Below are positions 27,336 to 37,229 of a stretch of 64,000 nucleotides of DNA, piece after piece. The notes under the pieces were generated by a model. That model was not told where the DNA came from. It did no database searches and worked only from the letters and a program-made list of their open reading frames with translations. The stretch covers positions 1 to 64,000 of the forward strand of contig NZ_JASDDJ010000012.1 in NCBI RefSeq assembly GCF_030407455.1. The letters are read 5' to 3'. The DNA is from Psychrobacter sp. 5A.1 (GTDB taxonomy: Bacteria > Pseudomonadota > Gammaproteobacteria > Pseudomonadales > Moraxellaceae). Numbering within the stretch: the stretch's first letter is position 1; every line of letters starts with the position of its first letter. The translations under genes were made by a program, and so were the position numbers.

Positions 27336-29366
27336 TTAACGCTCCCCTATCTTTGTAGCTGATGCATCCAAATCCGCAACTGTCGCAAAGCCTGATTTTT
27401 TGGCCGCGATTTGCGCAGGGGTTTTGGTCTTCTTAATGCGGTAACGACTGTCTAGCATACTGAGCAATGCACCAAACGCCATGATAAGCGCACCCAGCCA
27501 TATCCAGCGGATAAGCGGTTTGACGTAGATACGAAACGCCCATTCATTGCTGTCTGCGGCAATCGGCTCACCAAGTGCCACATATACATCACGCATCAGA
27601 TTGGCATCAATCGCAGCCTCCGTCATCGGCATCATACTGATGATATAGTTACGTTTTTCAGGATATAACGTGGTCACTTCTTGACCATCTTTACTGACTG
27701 TTACTTCTGCTTGCGTAGCGTCAAAGTTACTGCCTTTTACTTCACTAAAGCCTTTTACCGTAAAGTCATAGCCTTGCACATTGACACTGTCATTAGGCCC
27801 TAATGCCACATCGCGCTCAATGCTCAACGTGCTGGTAAATGCCACGCCGATGACCGCAATGATGACGCCGATATGAGCGGTTTGTTGACCCCAATAGCTT
27901 AGGCGCAATTGACGTAAACCCTTCAATCGACTCGGTGCATTTTTGGTCTTGTCTTTGAAATCGACAACCATCCATAACAACACCCAAAAACTGACCGCTA
28001 ATGTGACACCGATATTTAACATCGCTGATGGACTGGTGAAATACGTGATAATGGCGGCCAATACCAAACTACTCGCCGCGATAACCATGCCAGCACCCAA
28101 TAACGGGCGGCTGTCTTGTTTCCAGCGGATATTAGAACCCATACCCATCGCTACCAGTAGCAGCCATGTCAACGGCACAAATAGGGTGTTGAAGTATGGA
28201 GGACCAACCGATACCTGACCTAAGTTAAAGGCATCAGCAATAATAGGATATAGCGTACCAAGTAGTACGACTAAGGTTGAAATTAGAATAATAACGTTAT
28301 TGATTACCAAAAATGATTCACGTGAGATGAGTCGGTACTGACTCTCGACCGTCAAACGCCAGCCACGTACAGCAAACATCAACAAACCACCGCCGACAAT
28401 GATACCGAGGATGACCAGAATCACTAGACCACGCGTCGGATCAGCGGCAAATGAATGCACTGACGTGATGACACCTGAACGTACTAAGAACGTACCAAGC
28501 AAACTGAGCGCAAAAGCAAAGATTGCGAGCATAATCGTCCATGCTTTAAACACACCGCGTTTTTCGGTGACAGCAAGTGAATGCAATAGCGCTGTCCCTG
28601 CCAACCATGGCATCAATGAGGCGTTCTCTACTGGATCCCAAAACCACCAACCGCCCCAGCCAAGCTCATAATAAGCCCACCATGAGCCAAGCGCGATACC
28701 GACTGTTAAGAACCCCCAAGCAGCCAATGCCCATGGACGCGACCAACGTGTCCATACCGCATCCAAACGCCCTTCCCACAATGCTGCCATACAAAACGCA
28801 AATGGCACAACCATGCCCACATAACCCATATAGAGCATCGGCGGGTGAATAATCAAACCAAAATCTTGCAATACAGGGTTTAGATCCGCGCCATCAACAG
28901 GTAGATTGGGTAATGTGCGATCAAATGGCGATGAGGTAAAGATTAGCATCGCCAGCATCATCATCTGCACGCCTGCCAATATCACCAGCACTCGCGCGCG
29001 CATAGACAACGGCAACCCACGGCTAAAGTAAGAGACCAGCGCACACCAAGTGGCCATGATGGTCATCCAAAGCAGCAGCGAGCCTTCATGCCCGCCCCAT
29101 GTCGCCGACAGCTTGTAGTACCAAGGCAGCAATGTATTGGAATGCTGAGTGACATAGACGAGACTAAAGTCGTTGTAATAAAAGCCTGCCATCAGCGCAG
29201 CAAATGAGGTAATCATTGCCGCAAATTGCGCCCATGCTAGACTTGGCGCCAAACGCTGCCAAGCGACGTGGTCACGCATGACGCCAATGGTTGGTAGTAC
29301 CACCTGCAAAATCGCCAGTATAAAAGCGGCCAGCAAGGCAAAATAACCCAATTCTGTGATTAACAT
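27336..29366 (-). CDS. ccmF: heme lyase subunit CcmF
   Basis: Large inner-membrane subunit of the cytochrome c heme ligation complex, 676 residues with many membrane helices. The WWD heme-handling domain reads GWGGWWFWDPVENASLMPWL. Conserved His residues lie in LLPWYYKLSATWGGHEGSLL and DFGLIIHPPMLYMGYVG. It is the first gene of the four-gene cluster, with one base before ccmG. The ccmABCDE genes that usually precede ccmF are not in this window. Confidence 0.96.
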   Translation of the reverse strand: MLITELGYFALLAAFILAILQVVLPTIGVMRDHVAWQRLAPSLAWAQFAAMITSFAALMAGFYYNDFSLVYVTQHSNTLLPWYYKLSATWGGHEGSLLLWMTIMATWCALVSYFSRGLPLSMRARVLVILAGVQMMMLAMLIFTSSPFDRTLPNLPVDGADLNPVLQDFGLIIHPPMLYMGYVGMVVPFAFCMAALWEGRLDAVWTRWSRPWALAAWGFLTVGIALGSWWAYYELGWGGWWFWDPVENASLMPWLAGTALLHSLAVTEKRGVFKAWTIMLAIFAFALSLLGTFLVRSGVITSVHSFAADPTRGLVILVILGIIVGGGLLMFAVRGWRLTVESQYRLISRESFLVINNVIILISTLVVLLGTLYPIIADAFNLGQVSVGPPYFNTLFVPLTWLLLVAMGMGSNIRWKQDSRPLLGAGMVIAASSLVLAAIITYFTSPSAMLNIGVTLAVSFWVLLWMVVDFKDKTKNAPSRLKGLRQLRLSYWGQQTAHIGVIIAVIGVAFTSTLSIERDVALGPNDSVNVQGYDFTVKGFSEVKGSNFDATQAEVTVSKDGQEVTTLYPEKRNYIISMMPMTEAAIDANLMRDVYVALGEPIAADSNEWAFRIYVKPLIRWIWLGALIMAFGALLSMLDSRYRIKKTKTPAQIAAKKSGFATVADLDASATKIGER

Positions 29367-29648
29367 ACGGTCTAACCTTGTTTACCTTGGATACAATTAA
29401 GGGTTCACCGATGGCATTGCTAGCCACTGGCAAACGCTAAATAGTCCTTTATGCGGTCATAGTTTACGGTTAAAAACTGAGGTTTCAATTGCTGTAGAAG
29501 CACATAAAACCCGCTACTATCATTGTGACGTATCAATATGAATGATTGATACAAAATGCTTATCTGTCGTTAATTTTACATTTTTTTAATTATTCAAAGC
29601 TTATTCAATACAGTTATACATTACCATTTGAAAATACTTATTAATGCA
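29367..29648. other. intergenic region between ccmF and the DUF445 gene
   Basis: About 280 A+T-rich bases upstream of ccmF and downstream of the DUF445 gene. No terminator, repeat or RNA was recognised. The ccm promoter should lie here. Confidence 0.35.
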
Positions 29649-30983
29649 TTACTGCATCGAGGGGAAGAACACTAACACTAAATGCAACCAACCTGCCAGA
29701 AATCCGGTCAAACCGCCCAATACAATCAACGTCATTTCATCCTCACGAAACGCTGGACGCAACAGGTTTTGAAACTCGTTTGGCGTAAGCGCACGTATTC
29801 TATCGCGAAACAGCCCAAATATCTTACTGGCTCGGCTTTCATTTAGCTCAGGATCTCGCAGTGGCACCATCGTTGCGACAATGGATTTGTCAATAATGGT
29901 GTTTTTTAGCTGGCCATAATCACGGCGACCCAATCCGACTCGCAACGTCGTACTGATAACAGGTGACTCTAGCACCATATACAGATGCGATTTCATCAAA
30001 TCACGGGTTTGTGCCGAGCGATCACCATACATCATCTCATTCATGATGTTTTCTAGAGTGACCAAATCCTTCACCACAATCTCAGCAAAAACGTCAGAGA
30101 CTTCCTCTTGGCGCTTCATAAAGCCACCTTGGAGGCGATACTTTGCGATATGCGGCATTACTGGTTTGATAAATGGGAAGCGATTCTGGACCGCAAAAAA
30201 CTTCAAATAAGAGATGAAATGTGGCTCTACTGGATTAAACACCATCCAAATGGCAATCCAATTGGTTAGAAAACCCCAAATCGCCGCAAAAAATGGTACG
30301 GTCCAATGCTGTGGCACCACTAGAAATATAAACAGCTGAATGATACCAAATACTAAGCCAATCAATGCGCTGATATGCCAGATAAAATCGATCTCTTTTT
30401 GACCGACTTTTAAAAACATATTGACCATCAAACGACGATCATTTTCCATCGTATTGACAATCATCTTACGCATATCGACCAGATCTTCGACATGATGGGT
30501 CAAATCCGTCACGAGTGACTGCATAATACTGGGCAATTCTTTATGGGCTTGCGCATAGACACGGCGCTTTAACGCATAAGGCAGATTGCCCCACAATGCT
30601 GGCGAGTGATCCAGCATAATCTCATCAATCAATGGCTCAAGATTTTTGTCTACCGTATCAGTGACGAATATCGCCATCTGTTCAGGTTCCATCGCCTTAA
30701 AAAACTCATCAAGCGAACCGAGTTTCGAGAGCGTCTGGTCAACGATAACCCCTGATATCTTACCCGCTTTGCGCGGCACGATACCTTGCCAGCCGATACC
30801 TGGCAACCCAAAAAACGGGAAGTTTGGAATACGAATACCCCAAAACTTGACCGGATAAAATAGCATCTTGAGCGCCATCCAGACATGTACCCAAGTGACA
30901 AATGCCGTCACTGGCGGAATGGTCAGCATGGCAAAAAACTCTGGGTGTTCCGCGATCGTCTGCCACAATGAAGTTACGCCCAT
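29649..30983 (-). CDS. DUF445 family membrane protein
   Basis: A 444-residue member of DUF445 (YheB/YjiN-like), of unknown function. The N terminus has a membrane segment followed by MLFYPVKFWGIRIPNFP and LPGIGWQGIVPRKAGKISG, the family signature. Two central membrane helices (HISALIGLVFGIIQLFIFLV and VPFFAAIWGFLTNWIAIWMV) precede a repeat of the cytoplasmic signature, and the C terminus has a final helix (GGLTGFLAGWLHLVLVFF). It stands alone, transcribed away from the PBP2 gene. Confidence 0.85.
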   Translation of the reverse strand: MGVTSLWQTIAEHPEFFAMLTIPPVTAFVTWVHVWMALKMLFYPVKFWGIRIPNFPFFGLPGIGWQGIVPRKAGKISGVIVDQTLSKLGSLDEFFKAMEPEQMAIFVTDTVDKNLEPLIDEIMLDHSPALWGNLPYALKRRVYAQAHKELPSIMQSLVTDLTHHVEDLVDMRKMIVNTMENDRRLMVNMFLKVGQKEIDFIWHISALIGLVFGIIQLFIFLVVPQHWTVPFFAAIWGFLTNWIAIWMVFNPVEPHFISYLKFFAVQNRFPFIKPVMPHIAKYRLQGGFMKRQEEVSDVFAEIVVKDLVTLENIMNEMMYGDRSAQTRDLMKSHLYMVLESPVISTTLRVGLGRRDYGQLKNTIIDKSIVATMVPLRDPELNESRASKIFGLFRDRIRALTPNEFQNLLRPAFREDEMTLIVLGGLTGFLAGWLHLVLVFFPSMQ

Positions 30984-31476
30984 GACTTATCTAGTCCCTG
31001 ACAGGTTGATTGTCGTTGCTAATATTGTCGTTACTAATAACGAACCTGTAGCAAAATCAGAACGTTCCAAAAGACGCTCTGCCCATAATAACCACTATAA
31101 AATAAATCGCCTGATTTTAGCATACTTGCTATTTATTAGCACATGTAGACCCTCGGCAAGTTGTGACTAAAGGTGACACCTCTTATACCATCCTTTTGGT
31201 AGCTAACATATCCGTATGGCCCGTCGCTTATATAGCGGACAACCGCAATAAAATAAATGGCAGGTTACTGCGCCTTCTCATTTGTTCTGTTATAATTTGT
31301 AGTGAAATAACACAGACCACCTGCGTATCAATGGATGTGTGCTGATTTCACGCCATATCATCCTATGTGATTGAAACCATTTGCCTTATCCTTTAGACTC
31401 ACCGCACTTTGGTTGATTAACCTGCCCACTTACTCCTCTCTTGCTGACTCACTGACCGTTTGGGCTCTGATTTTCT
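30984..31476. other. divergent intergenic region upstream of PBP2
   Basis: About 490 bases between the divergent DUF445 and PBP2 genes. GTTATAATTTG near 31288-31298 is a good -10 candidate for PBP2 with no clear -35. No repeat copies or RNAs were seen. Confidence 0.35.
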
Positions 31477-33465
31477 ATGAATAAACCGCTAACTCCCAAT
31501 ACCGAAAAGGTCAACAGCATTTTTACCAATCGTATTATTATCTTTGGGATTTTGATATTCATTGGCTTAGGCGGCCTGATAATGCGTTATGGCTACCTAC
31601 AAGTCTACGCTCATGACAAGTACACAACGCAAGCTGATAACAATCGAATCAAGCTGATATCTGCACCGCCTAGCCGCGGCTATATTTACGATCGTAACGG
31701 CGTGATACTGGCGGACAATCAGCCTGTATTTACGGCAATGTTAAGCCCTGACGAGGTCGAAAACCCTGAGCGTACGTTGAATTTGCTCGCGCCTATCTTT
31801 GAATTAACCGATAAAGATATTACCGATATTTTGGCGCGTCTAAGTAAAAATAAGAATGACCCTGTCACCATAAAAATCGACCTAACAGAAGCACAATTGG
31901 CTCAGTTTAGTGAGCGCAAGCCCTTCTTTCGCGGGGTCTCTATTCAGAGTAAGCTGACACGCTCCTACCCTTACGATAAGCTATTTGCGCATGTCATCGG
32001 TTATGTCGGTCGTATCAATGATAAAGAGTCTAAACGCATCGATAAAGATCGCTATGCGGGTACTGACTTGATCGGTAAAATCGGTATTGAAGACTATTAT
32101 GAAGATATCTTACTAGGACAACCAGGCTATCAATCGGTAGAAACAGACGCTCATGGCAATATTTTACGTCAATTGGATACCAAACTTCCCATAGCAGGTA
32201 ATGATATTACGCTGAGCTTGGATTATGGTTTGCAAACCATCGCCCAGCAGCAACTGGATGGTCGACGCGGGGCAATCGTAGCGATAGATCCCAAAAACGG
32301 TGACGTCTTAGCGTTTGTCAGCAACCCAAGCTACGACCCCAACCCTTTTATCTCAGGCATATCCTTTAGAGACTATGGCGACCTGCGTGAAGATTTGGAT
32401 CAGCCACTATACAATCGCGCACTACAAGGGATGTACCCTCCTGCTTCTACTATTAAACCGTTCGAAGGTTTGGGCGGTATTCATTATGGCCTACGAGATT
32501 GGAACAGCACCATTTATGATCCTGGCTATTTTAGCTTACCGGGAGATACGCATCGATTCCGTGACTGGAAACGTGGCGGGCATGGCACGGTAGATCTCAA
32601 AAAATCCATCATGATGTCGGTCGATACTTATTATTATAAGTTGGCCTATGAGATGGGGATACAACGTCTGCATGATTGGATGACACGCTTTGGGTTTGGT
32701 CAACAAACAGGCATTGATTTGCCCAATGAGAAGTCAGGCATTATGCCATCGCCAAAATGGAAAAAAGACACTTACGATAGAGACTGGCTACCGGGTGAAA
32801 CCATCTCGGTCAGTATTGGACAAGGGTATTTTTTAGCCACGCCGCTACAGGTTGCCAACGCTACAGCCATGACAGCCAGTAAAGGTCAGCACATTACCCC
32901 GCATTTATTAAAAAGCAGTGACGGTGCTGCGGACGTCAAAATCATTACTAAACCAGATGGCAAAATTGACTATAACGGTAAGCCGTCCGACTGGCTACGT
33001 ATGCATGATGCGATGGAAGACACGGTCAAAAGCGGTACTGGGCGCGGTATCTACACCCCACGCTATCGCATTGCAGGCAAAACTGGTACGGCACAGGTGA
33101 AATCGATTGCGCAAGGTAAACGTTATGACAAGTCTGCTATAGATAAACGCTATTGGGATCATGCTTGGTTCAATGGCTTTGCACCAGTAGAAGACCCTCA
33201 GATTGCCCTTGCCGTATTGGTCGAAAATGGTGGTGGCGGTAGTAAAGTTGCTGCACCGATAGGACGTGCGCTGTTTGACTACTGGGTATTACAACGCAAA
33301 AGCAATCCTATACTGCCACCAACAGCTGATGAGTTGAAAGTCATCAAACGTCAAAAAGCATTTGATAAAGCACTGCGTGATGCCCTGCGCGATAAAGAAG
33401 AAAAAGCATTGGAAGCTCAAGAGGCGGCAGCGGCAGAAGCACCAACGACAGCGCCGTCTGAATAA
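31477..33465 (+). CDS. mrdA: penicillin-binding protein 2
   Basis: Monofunctional transpeptidase of the elongasome that cross-links peptidoglycan during cell elongation. It has a short cytoplasmic tail, one membrane anchor (IIIFGILIFIGLGGLIMRYG), a pedestal domain (PPSRGYIYDRNGVILADNQP) and the transpeptidase domain. The active Ser324 lies in YPPASTIKPFEG with Lys327, the SxN-like motif in SVDTYYYKLAYE, and the KTGT box in IAGKTGTAQVKS. The length of 662 is normal. The C terminus has an Ala/Glu-rich tail. rodA is not adjacent; rsmD follows. Confidence 0.95.
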   Translation: MNKPLTPNTEKVNSIFTNRIIIFGILIFIGLGGLIMRYGYLQVYAHDKYTTQADNNRIKLISAPPSRGYIYDRNGVILADNQPVFTAMLSPDEVENPERTLNLLAPIFELTDKDITDILARLSKNKNDPVTIKIDLTEAQLAQFSERKPFFRGVSIQSKLTRSYPYDKLFAHVIGYVGRINDKESKRIDKDRYAGTDLIGKIGIEDYYEDILLGQPGYQSVETDAHGNILRQLDTKLPIAGNDITLSLDYGLQTIAQQQLDGRRGAIVAIDPKNGDVLAFVSNPSYDPNPFISGISFRDYGDLREDLDQPLYNRALQGMYPPASTIKPFEGLGGIHYGLRDWNSTIYDPGYFSLPGDTHRFRDWKRGGHGTVDLKKSIMMSVDTYYYKLAYEMGIQRLHDWMTRFGFGQQTGIDLPNEKSGIMPSPKWKKDTYDRDWLPGETISVSIGQGYFLATPLQVANATAMTASKGQHITPHLLKSSDGAADVKIITKPDGKIDYNGKPSDWLRMHDAMEDTVKSGTGRGIYTPRYRIAGKTGTAQVKSIAQGKRYDKSAIDKRYWDHAWFNGFAPVEDPQIALAVLVENGGGGSKVAAPIGRALFDYWVLQRKSNPILPPTADELKVIKRQKAFDKALRDALRDKEEKALEAQEAAAAEAPTTAPSE

Positions 33466-33581
33466 TAGTGCCTATTTTTGTAAATGTTCAACACGCTCTG
33501 ACAATACTTAAGAAAAAAGATCTAAATAAAAACATCTAAGAAACAGCACCTAAGTGAACAACAGTAAGCGAGACACTCTTA

Positions 33582-34268
33582 ATGAAAAAGACCTCAAACG
33601 GGCGCACACCAAAGAACAATCACAAAGCAAAGCGTGGCGCGGCTGGTGATGTTCGTATCATTGGTGGGCAATTTAAGCGCCGTATTGTAAGTTTCATCGA
33701 TGCAGATGGCTTACGCCCGACCCCAGACCGTCTGCGCGAGACACTGTTTAACTGGCTACTGGCTGATATTCATGGGGCTTATGTGCTGGATAGCTGCGCA
33801 GGTAGTGGCGTACTGGGGTTTGAAGCGCTGTCTCGCGGTGCAGCTCACACCACTTTTATCGAAATCAATACTGCACAAAGCAACATGCTACGCCAAAGCG
33901 CTGAGCAGCTGCGCCTTGATGCCGCTGCTTATCAAATCATTACTGGCACTGCTGAGCAAATACTGAGCCAAGATCAACTAACCACTCGACCTTTTAATGT
34001 TGTATTTATTGATCCACCTTACGCTCAGGATCTATGGCAGCCAATTTTGACAGTCCTGATTACTCAGTCGTTAATTGATACCGAAACGCTGATTTATTTG
34101 GAAGCTGACAAAGATTTAGAGAGTCAACTGCAGCAATTGGCAAATACTTTAAATAATAATTTAATTGCTCAAGAGCAGACAACCCTAAAGGTTGTGGCGT
34201 TTGAATGCTTGAAACAAACCAAAGTTGGACAAGTTGTCGCTGGACTTTATCGGCTATCATCGTCATAA
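33582..34268 (+). CDS. rsmD: 16S rRNA (guanine(966)-N(2))-methyltransferase
   Basis: SAM-dependent enzyme that methylates G966 of 16S rRNA. It shows RIIGGQFKRRIVSF, GLRPTPDRLRETLFNWL, the SAM-binding loop LDSCAGSGVLGFEALSRGA and the catalytic FIDPPYA. The basic N-terminal tail (KKTSNGRTPKNNHKAKRG) is longer than in E. coli. Length 228. It lies about 115 bases after PBP2 and may be read with it. Confidence 0.95.
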   Translation: MKKTSNGRTPKNNHKAKRGAAGDVRIIGGQFKRRIVSFIDADGLRPTPDRLRETLFNWLLADIHGAYVLDSCAGSGVLGFEALSRGAAHTTFIEINTAQSNMLRQSAEQLRLDAAAYQIITGTAEQILSQDQLTTRPFNVVFIDPPYAQDLWQPILTVLITQSLIDTETLIYLEADKDLESQLQQLANTLNNNLIAQEQTTLKVVAFECLKQTKVGQVVAGLYRLSSS

Positions 34269-34422
34269 TTGCACGGTGATTACCAAACGTAACATTGACG
34301 GTTATGTCATTTGTCATGTTTGATAAATCACTTAATACCCACTAAAAATGTCTAAAACCGCTTAAAACTGGCCAAACGCTGCAGTTAAATGTATATAAGG
34401 CAAAAATAAACCCTAATGCAGC

Positions 34423-34451
34423 TTGCAAGCGTAGGCTCTACTGCTTATAAT
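34423..34451 (+). promoter_or_regulatory. promoter of rplM-rpsI
   Basis: A -35 hexamer TTGCAA (34423-34428), a spacer of exactly 17 bases, and a perfect -10 TATAAT (34446-34451). It lies about 70 bases before the rplM start, leaving a leader of roughly 60 nt. Confidence 0.75.
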
Positions 34452-34521
34452 GTGCAGTCTGTTTTTTGAGAGCCCCGTTCCCAGCTAAACTCTCAATGAA
34501 TTCTAATTTTAAGGTTTTATC

Positions 34522-34950
34522 ATGAAAACACTTAGTGCAAAACCAGCTGAAGTGACCCATGACTGGTATGTCGTAGATGCTGACGGCAAAACCCTTGGTC
34601 GCTTAGCCACTCAAATTGCTACTCGCTTACGTGGCAAGCATAAGCCTTCTTTTACGCCGCACGTTGATACTGGTGACTTTATTGTTGTCATCAATGCTGA
34701 CAAAATCACGGTAACGGGTAAAAAAGCGCAAGACAAAAAATACTATCGTCACAGTGGCTACCCAGGTGGTATCAAAGAAACTAACTTCAGTAAATTGCTT
34801 GCACATAAGCCTGAAGATGTTCTACACAAAGCAGTTAAGGGTATGCTTCCAAAAGGCCCTCTTGGCTATGCGATGATCAAGAAGCTGAAACTATATGCGG
34901 GTACTGAACATCCACATGAAGCACAGCAACCTAAAGCACTAGACATCTAA
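34522..34950 (+). CDS. rplM: 50S ribosomal protein L13
   Basis: Large-subunit ribosomal protein, 142 residues. Landmarks are [50 protein letters not shown] and [16 protein letters not shown] precedes the ATG. It is the first gene of the rplM-rpsI operon, with ten bases to rpsI. Confidence 0.98.
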   Translation: MKTLSAKPAEVTHDWYVVDADGKTLGRLATQIATRLRGKHKPSFTPHVDTGDFIVVINADKITVTGKKAQDKKYYRHSGYPGGIKETNFSKLLAHKPEDVLHKAVKGMLPKGPLGYAMIKKLKLYAGTEHPHEAQQPKALDI

Positions 34951-34960
34951 GGATACACTT

Positions 34961-35347
34961 ATGGAACGCAATTACGGAACTGGTCGTCGTAAGACTTCTA
35001 CTGCTCGTGTCTTTTTATCAAAAGGTACTGGTAGCATTGTCGTTAACGGCAAGCCACTTGACGAATACTTCAGCCGTGAAACTTCACGCATGGTAGTACG
35101 TCAGCCATTAGAGCTATTAGACTCTGCTAACGCATATGACTTATATGTAACTGTTGCAGGTGGTGGTATTAGTGGTCAAGCTGGCGCAATCCGCCACGGC
35201 ATCACTCGTGCGCTAATCGAAGCTGATGAAGCTTCGAAACCTGCTCTAAAAGCAGCTGGCTTTGTTACTCGTGACTCACGTCAAGTTGAACGTAAGAAAT
35301 TGGGTCTACGTAAAGCACGTAAACGTCCACAATTCTCGAAACGTTAA
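34961..35347 (+). CDS. rpsI: 30S ribosomal protein S9
   Basis: Small-subunit ribosomal protein, 128 residues. Landmarks are [34 protein letters not shown], and the C-terminal tail ending [12 protein letters not shown] that reaches the P site. AAGGAT precedes the ATG. It is followed by a strong terminator. Confidence 0.98.
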   Translation: MERNYGTGRRKTSTARVFLSKGTGSIVVNGKPLDEYFSRETSRMVVRQPLELLDSANAYDLYVTVAGGGISGQAGAIRHGITRALIEADEASKPALKAAGFVTRDSRQVERKKLGLRKARKRPQFSKR

Positions 35348-35429
35348 TCAAAGCTATCTTTTATTTTTTTGCGACTGTTGTCTTTATCTCAGAGCGGCAG
35401 TATTCGCATTAAATAAAAGAGTAGATTTG

Positions 35430-35470
35430 CAAAACCTTACAAGCTGTTCGCAGCTTGTAAGGTTTTTTTA
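35430..35470 (+). terminator. terminator of the rplM-rpsI operon
   Basis: A twelve-base stem AAAACCTTACAAGCTG / CAGCTTGTAAGGTTTT with a TTCG loop and T run. Confidence 0.9.
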
Positions 35471-35481
35471 TGGCTATTGAT

Positions 35482-35655
35482 TAGGGCGTGTCCTCATTTT
35501 AAAAATGGTGATAAAAATGAGATAAATCGCAGTCAAACAAGGAAAATAGCGCAGATAATATCGAGATATTAGTCAGCTATTTGACGCTGTTTGGCAAGAT
35601 TTAGCCATTTTTAACCCATTTAGATGACTATCGATTGAATTGAGGACATGCCCTA
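35482..35655 (+). mobile_element. 174-bp miniature element, copy 6
   Basis: A forward copy from TAGGGCGTGTCCTCATTTT to GAGGACATGCCCTA with the usual core. It lies just after the S9 terminator and upstream of the acyltransferase gene. Confidence 0.93.
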
Positions 35656-35841
35656 GATAGATCGTTATCTTTCATATTTTATAGATACGCCAATTCATGG
35701 CATTTTGATAGACTTATTTTGCCAAAAACCAACTTGTAAACCCGTTGTCACTACCCCATTATCATAATAACTTTTCATCAATAGCCACAATGCTATAAGA
35801 TGCTATAACCCGATGCCATAAAAGTGCTGCAAAAGGATATT

Positions 35842-36933
35842 ATGAAAGCGCCCGAACAATACGATCCCAGTAAACACTCTTCCAAAGACAGCATGCCCTC
35901 ACCGAGCATACAGCCGTCGGCTAAGTCACCAGCACTCCCTGCTGGTACGCCAACGATTACGCAAACCCATAAGCGCACAGCGCAAGCCGATAAGAAATCC
36001 TTTCAATGGCAGTTTTTATCACCTAGATACTGGGGCATTTGGGTATTGTTCTTGGTCATGTTACCAATGATATTGCTACCATTACGTTGGCAATTTTGGC
36101 TAGGTCGTAAACTGGGTGTTTTGCTTTATAAAATAGCAGGCTCTCGCAGGCGGGATACGTTGATTAACCTCAAGCTGGCCTTTCCAGAAAAACCTGAAGT
36201 TGAACGTGAACTGATGGCCAAGCAAGTCTTTGTCAATCAAGGTATTGGGGTATTTGAAACTTTGTGTGCCTGGTTCCGCCCGAATATTTTTACTCGCACG
36301 GTCTCTATTTCAGGCTTACAGCATTTGGTCAATGCGCAAAAAGAAGGACGCGCGGTAATTTTGCTGGGCGCTCATTACACCATGCTAGATCTGGGTGGCT
36401 TATTTTGTGCCCAATTTTTTGCCTTAGACTGTATGTATCGCACACAAAACAACCCGCTGCTTGACTGGTTTATTTATAATGGTCGTACCAATATTTTTGG
36501 TAAGCAAATCTCCAGTCGTGACATGCGTAGTTTAGTCAATTCCATCAAGGCAAAACATGTTATTTGGTACTCGCCTGATCAAGACTATGGTCTTAAACAA
36601 GGTGTCATGGCACCGTTTTTTGGTGTGCCAGCCGCAACGATTACAGCATCGCGTCGCATGGCTAAACTGGGTGACAAGACACATCCACCAGCGCTAATGG
36701 CGCTACATACCTATCGTCAAACGCCGGACAATTTACCAAGGGGTAAACGTCCGCATTATCATCTGACGATTACGCCTGAGATAAATAACTATCCGAGTAA
36801 TGATGAAGTTGCTGACGCCACTCAGGTTAATGAAGTCTTAGAAGGACTCATTCGTATCGATCCTACCCAATGGATGTGGTTTCATCGGCGCTTTAAACAT
36901 GGTCCGAAAGGTCGCACGGATATCTACAAGTAG
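35842..36933 (+). CDS. lipid A biosynthesis acyltransferase (LpxL/HtrB family)
   Basis: Inner-membrane acyltransferase adding a secondary acyl chain to lipid A precursors. It has an N-terminal polar segment of about 65 residues, one membrane helix (GIWVLFLVMLPMILLPL), and a catalytic HX4D motif in GAHYTMLDLGG. QDYGLKQGVMAPFFGVPA and WMWFHRRFKHGPKGR near the end are typical of the family. The ATG at 35842 has AAGGA at the right distance; a GTG 18 bases upstream opens the frame but is less likely. LpxL or LpxM cannot be told from the sequence alone. The extended N terminus is longer than in E. coli. Confidence 0.9.
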   Translation: MKAPEQYDPSKHSSKDSMPSPSIQPSAKSPALPAGTPTITQTHKRTAQADKKSFQWQFLSPRYWGIWVLFLVMLPMILLPLRWQFWLGRKLGVLLYKIAGSRRRDTLINLKLAFPEKPEVERELMAKQVFVNQGIGVFETLCAWFRPNIFTRTVSISGLQHLVNAQKEGRAVILLGAHYTMLDLGGLFCAQFFALDCMYRTQNNPLLDWFIYNGRTNIFGKQISSRDMRSLVNSIKAKHVIWYSPDQDYGLKQGVMAPFFGVPAATITASRRMAKLGDKTHPPALMALHTYRQTPDNLPRGKRPHYHLTITPEINNYPSNDEVADATQVNEVLEGLIRIDPTQWMWFHRRFKHGPKGRTDIYK

Positions 36934-36999
36934 CCGTTATTGCAAAGAAAAATGGTCGAAAAGTTTGTTATACTTTGTGGTCAATATTTTCACTATGAC

Positions 37000-37173
37000 T
37001 AGGGCGTGTTCTCAATTCAATCGATAGTCATCTAAATGGGTTAAAAATGGCTAAATCTTGCCAAACGTCGTCAAATAGCTGACTAATATCTCGATATTAT
37101 CTGCGCTATTTTCCTTGTTTGACTGCAATTTGTCTCATTTTTATCGCCATTTTTAAAATGAGGATACGCCCTA
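37000..37173 (-). mobile_element. 174-bp miniature element, copy 7
   Basis: A reverse-oriented copy: TAGGGCGTGTTCTCAATTC on the left and ATGAGGATACGCCCTA on the right. It occupies most of the gap between the acyltransferase and trpS, ending 57 bases before the trpS start. It must therefore lie in the trpS leader or promoter zone. Confidence 0.93.
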
Positions 37174-37229
37174 ACTCATAAATAACAACGCATTTATAAT
37201 AATTTGATAAACGAAATAACGGATTTCCT

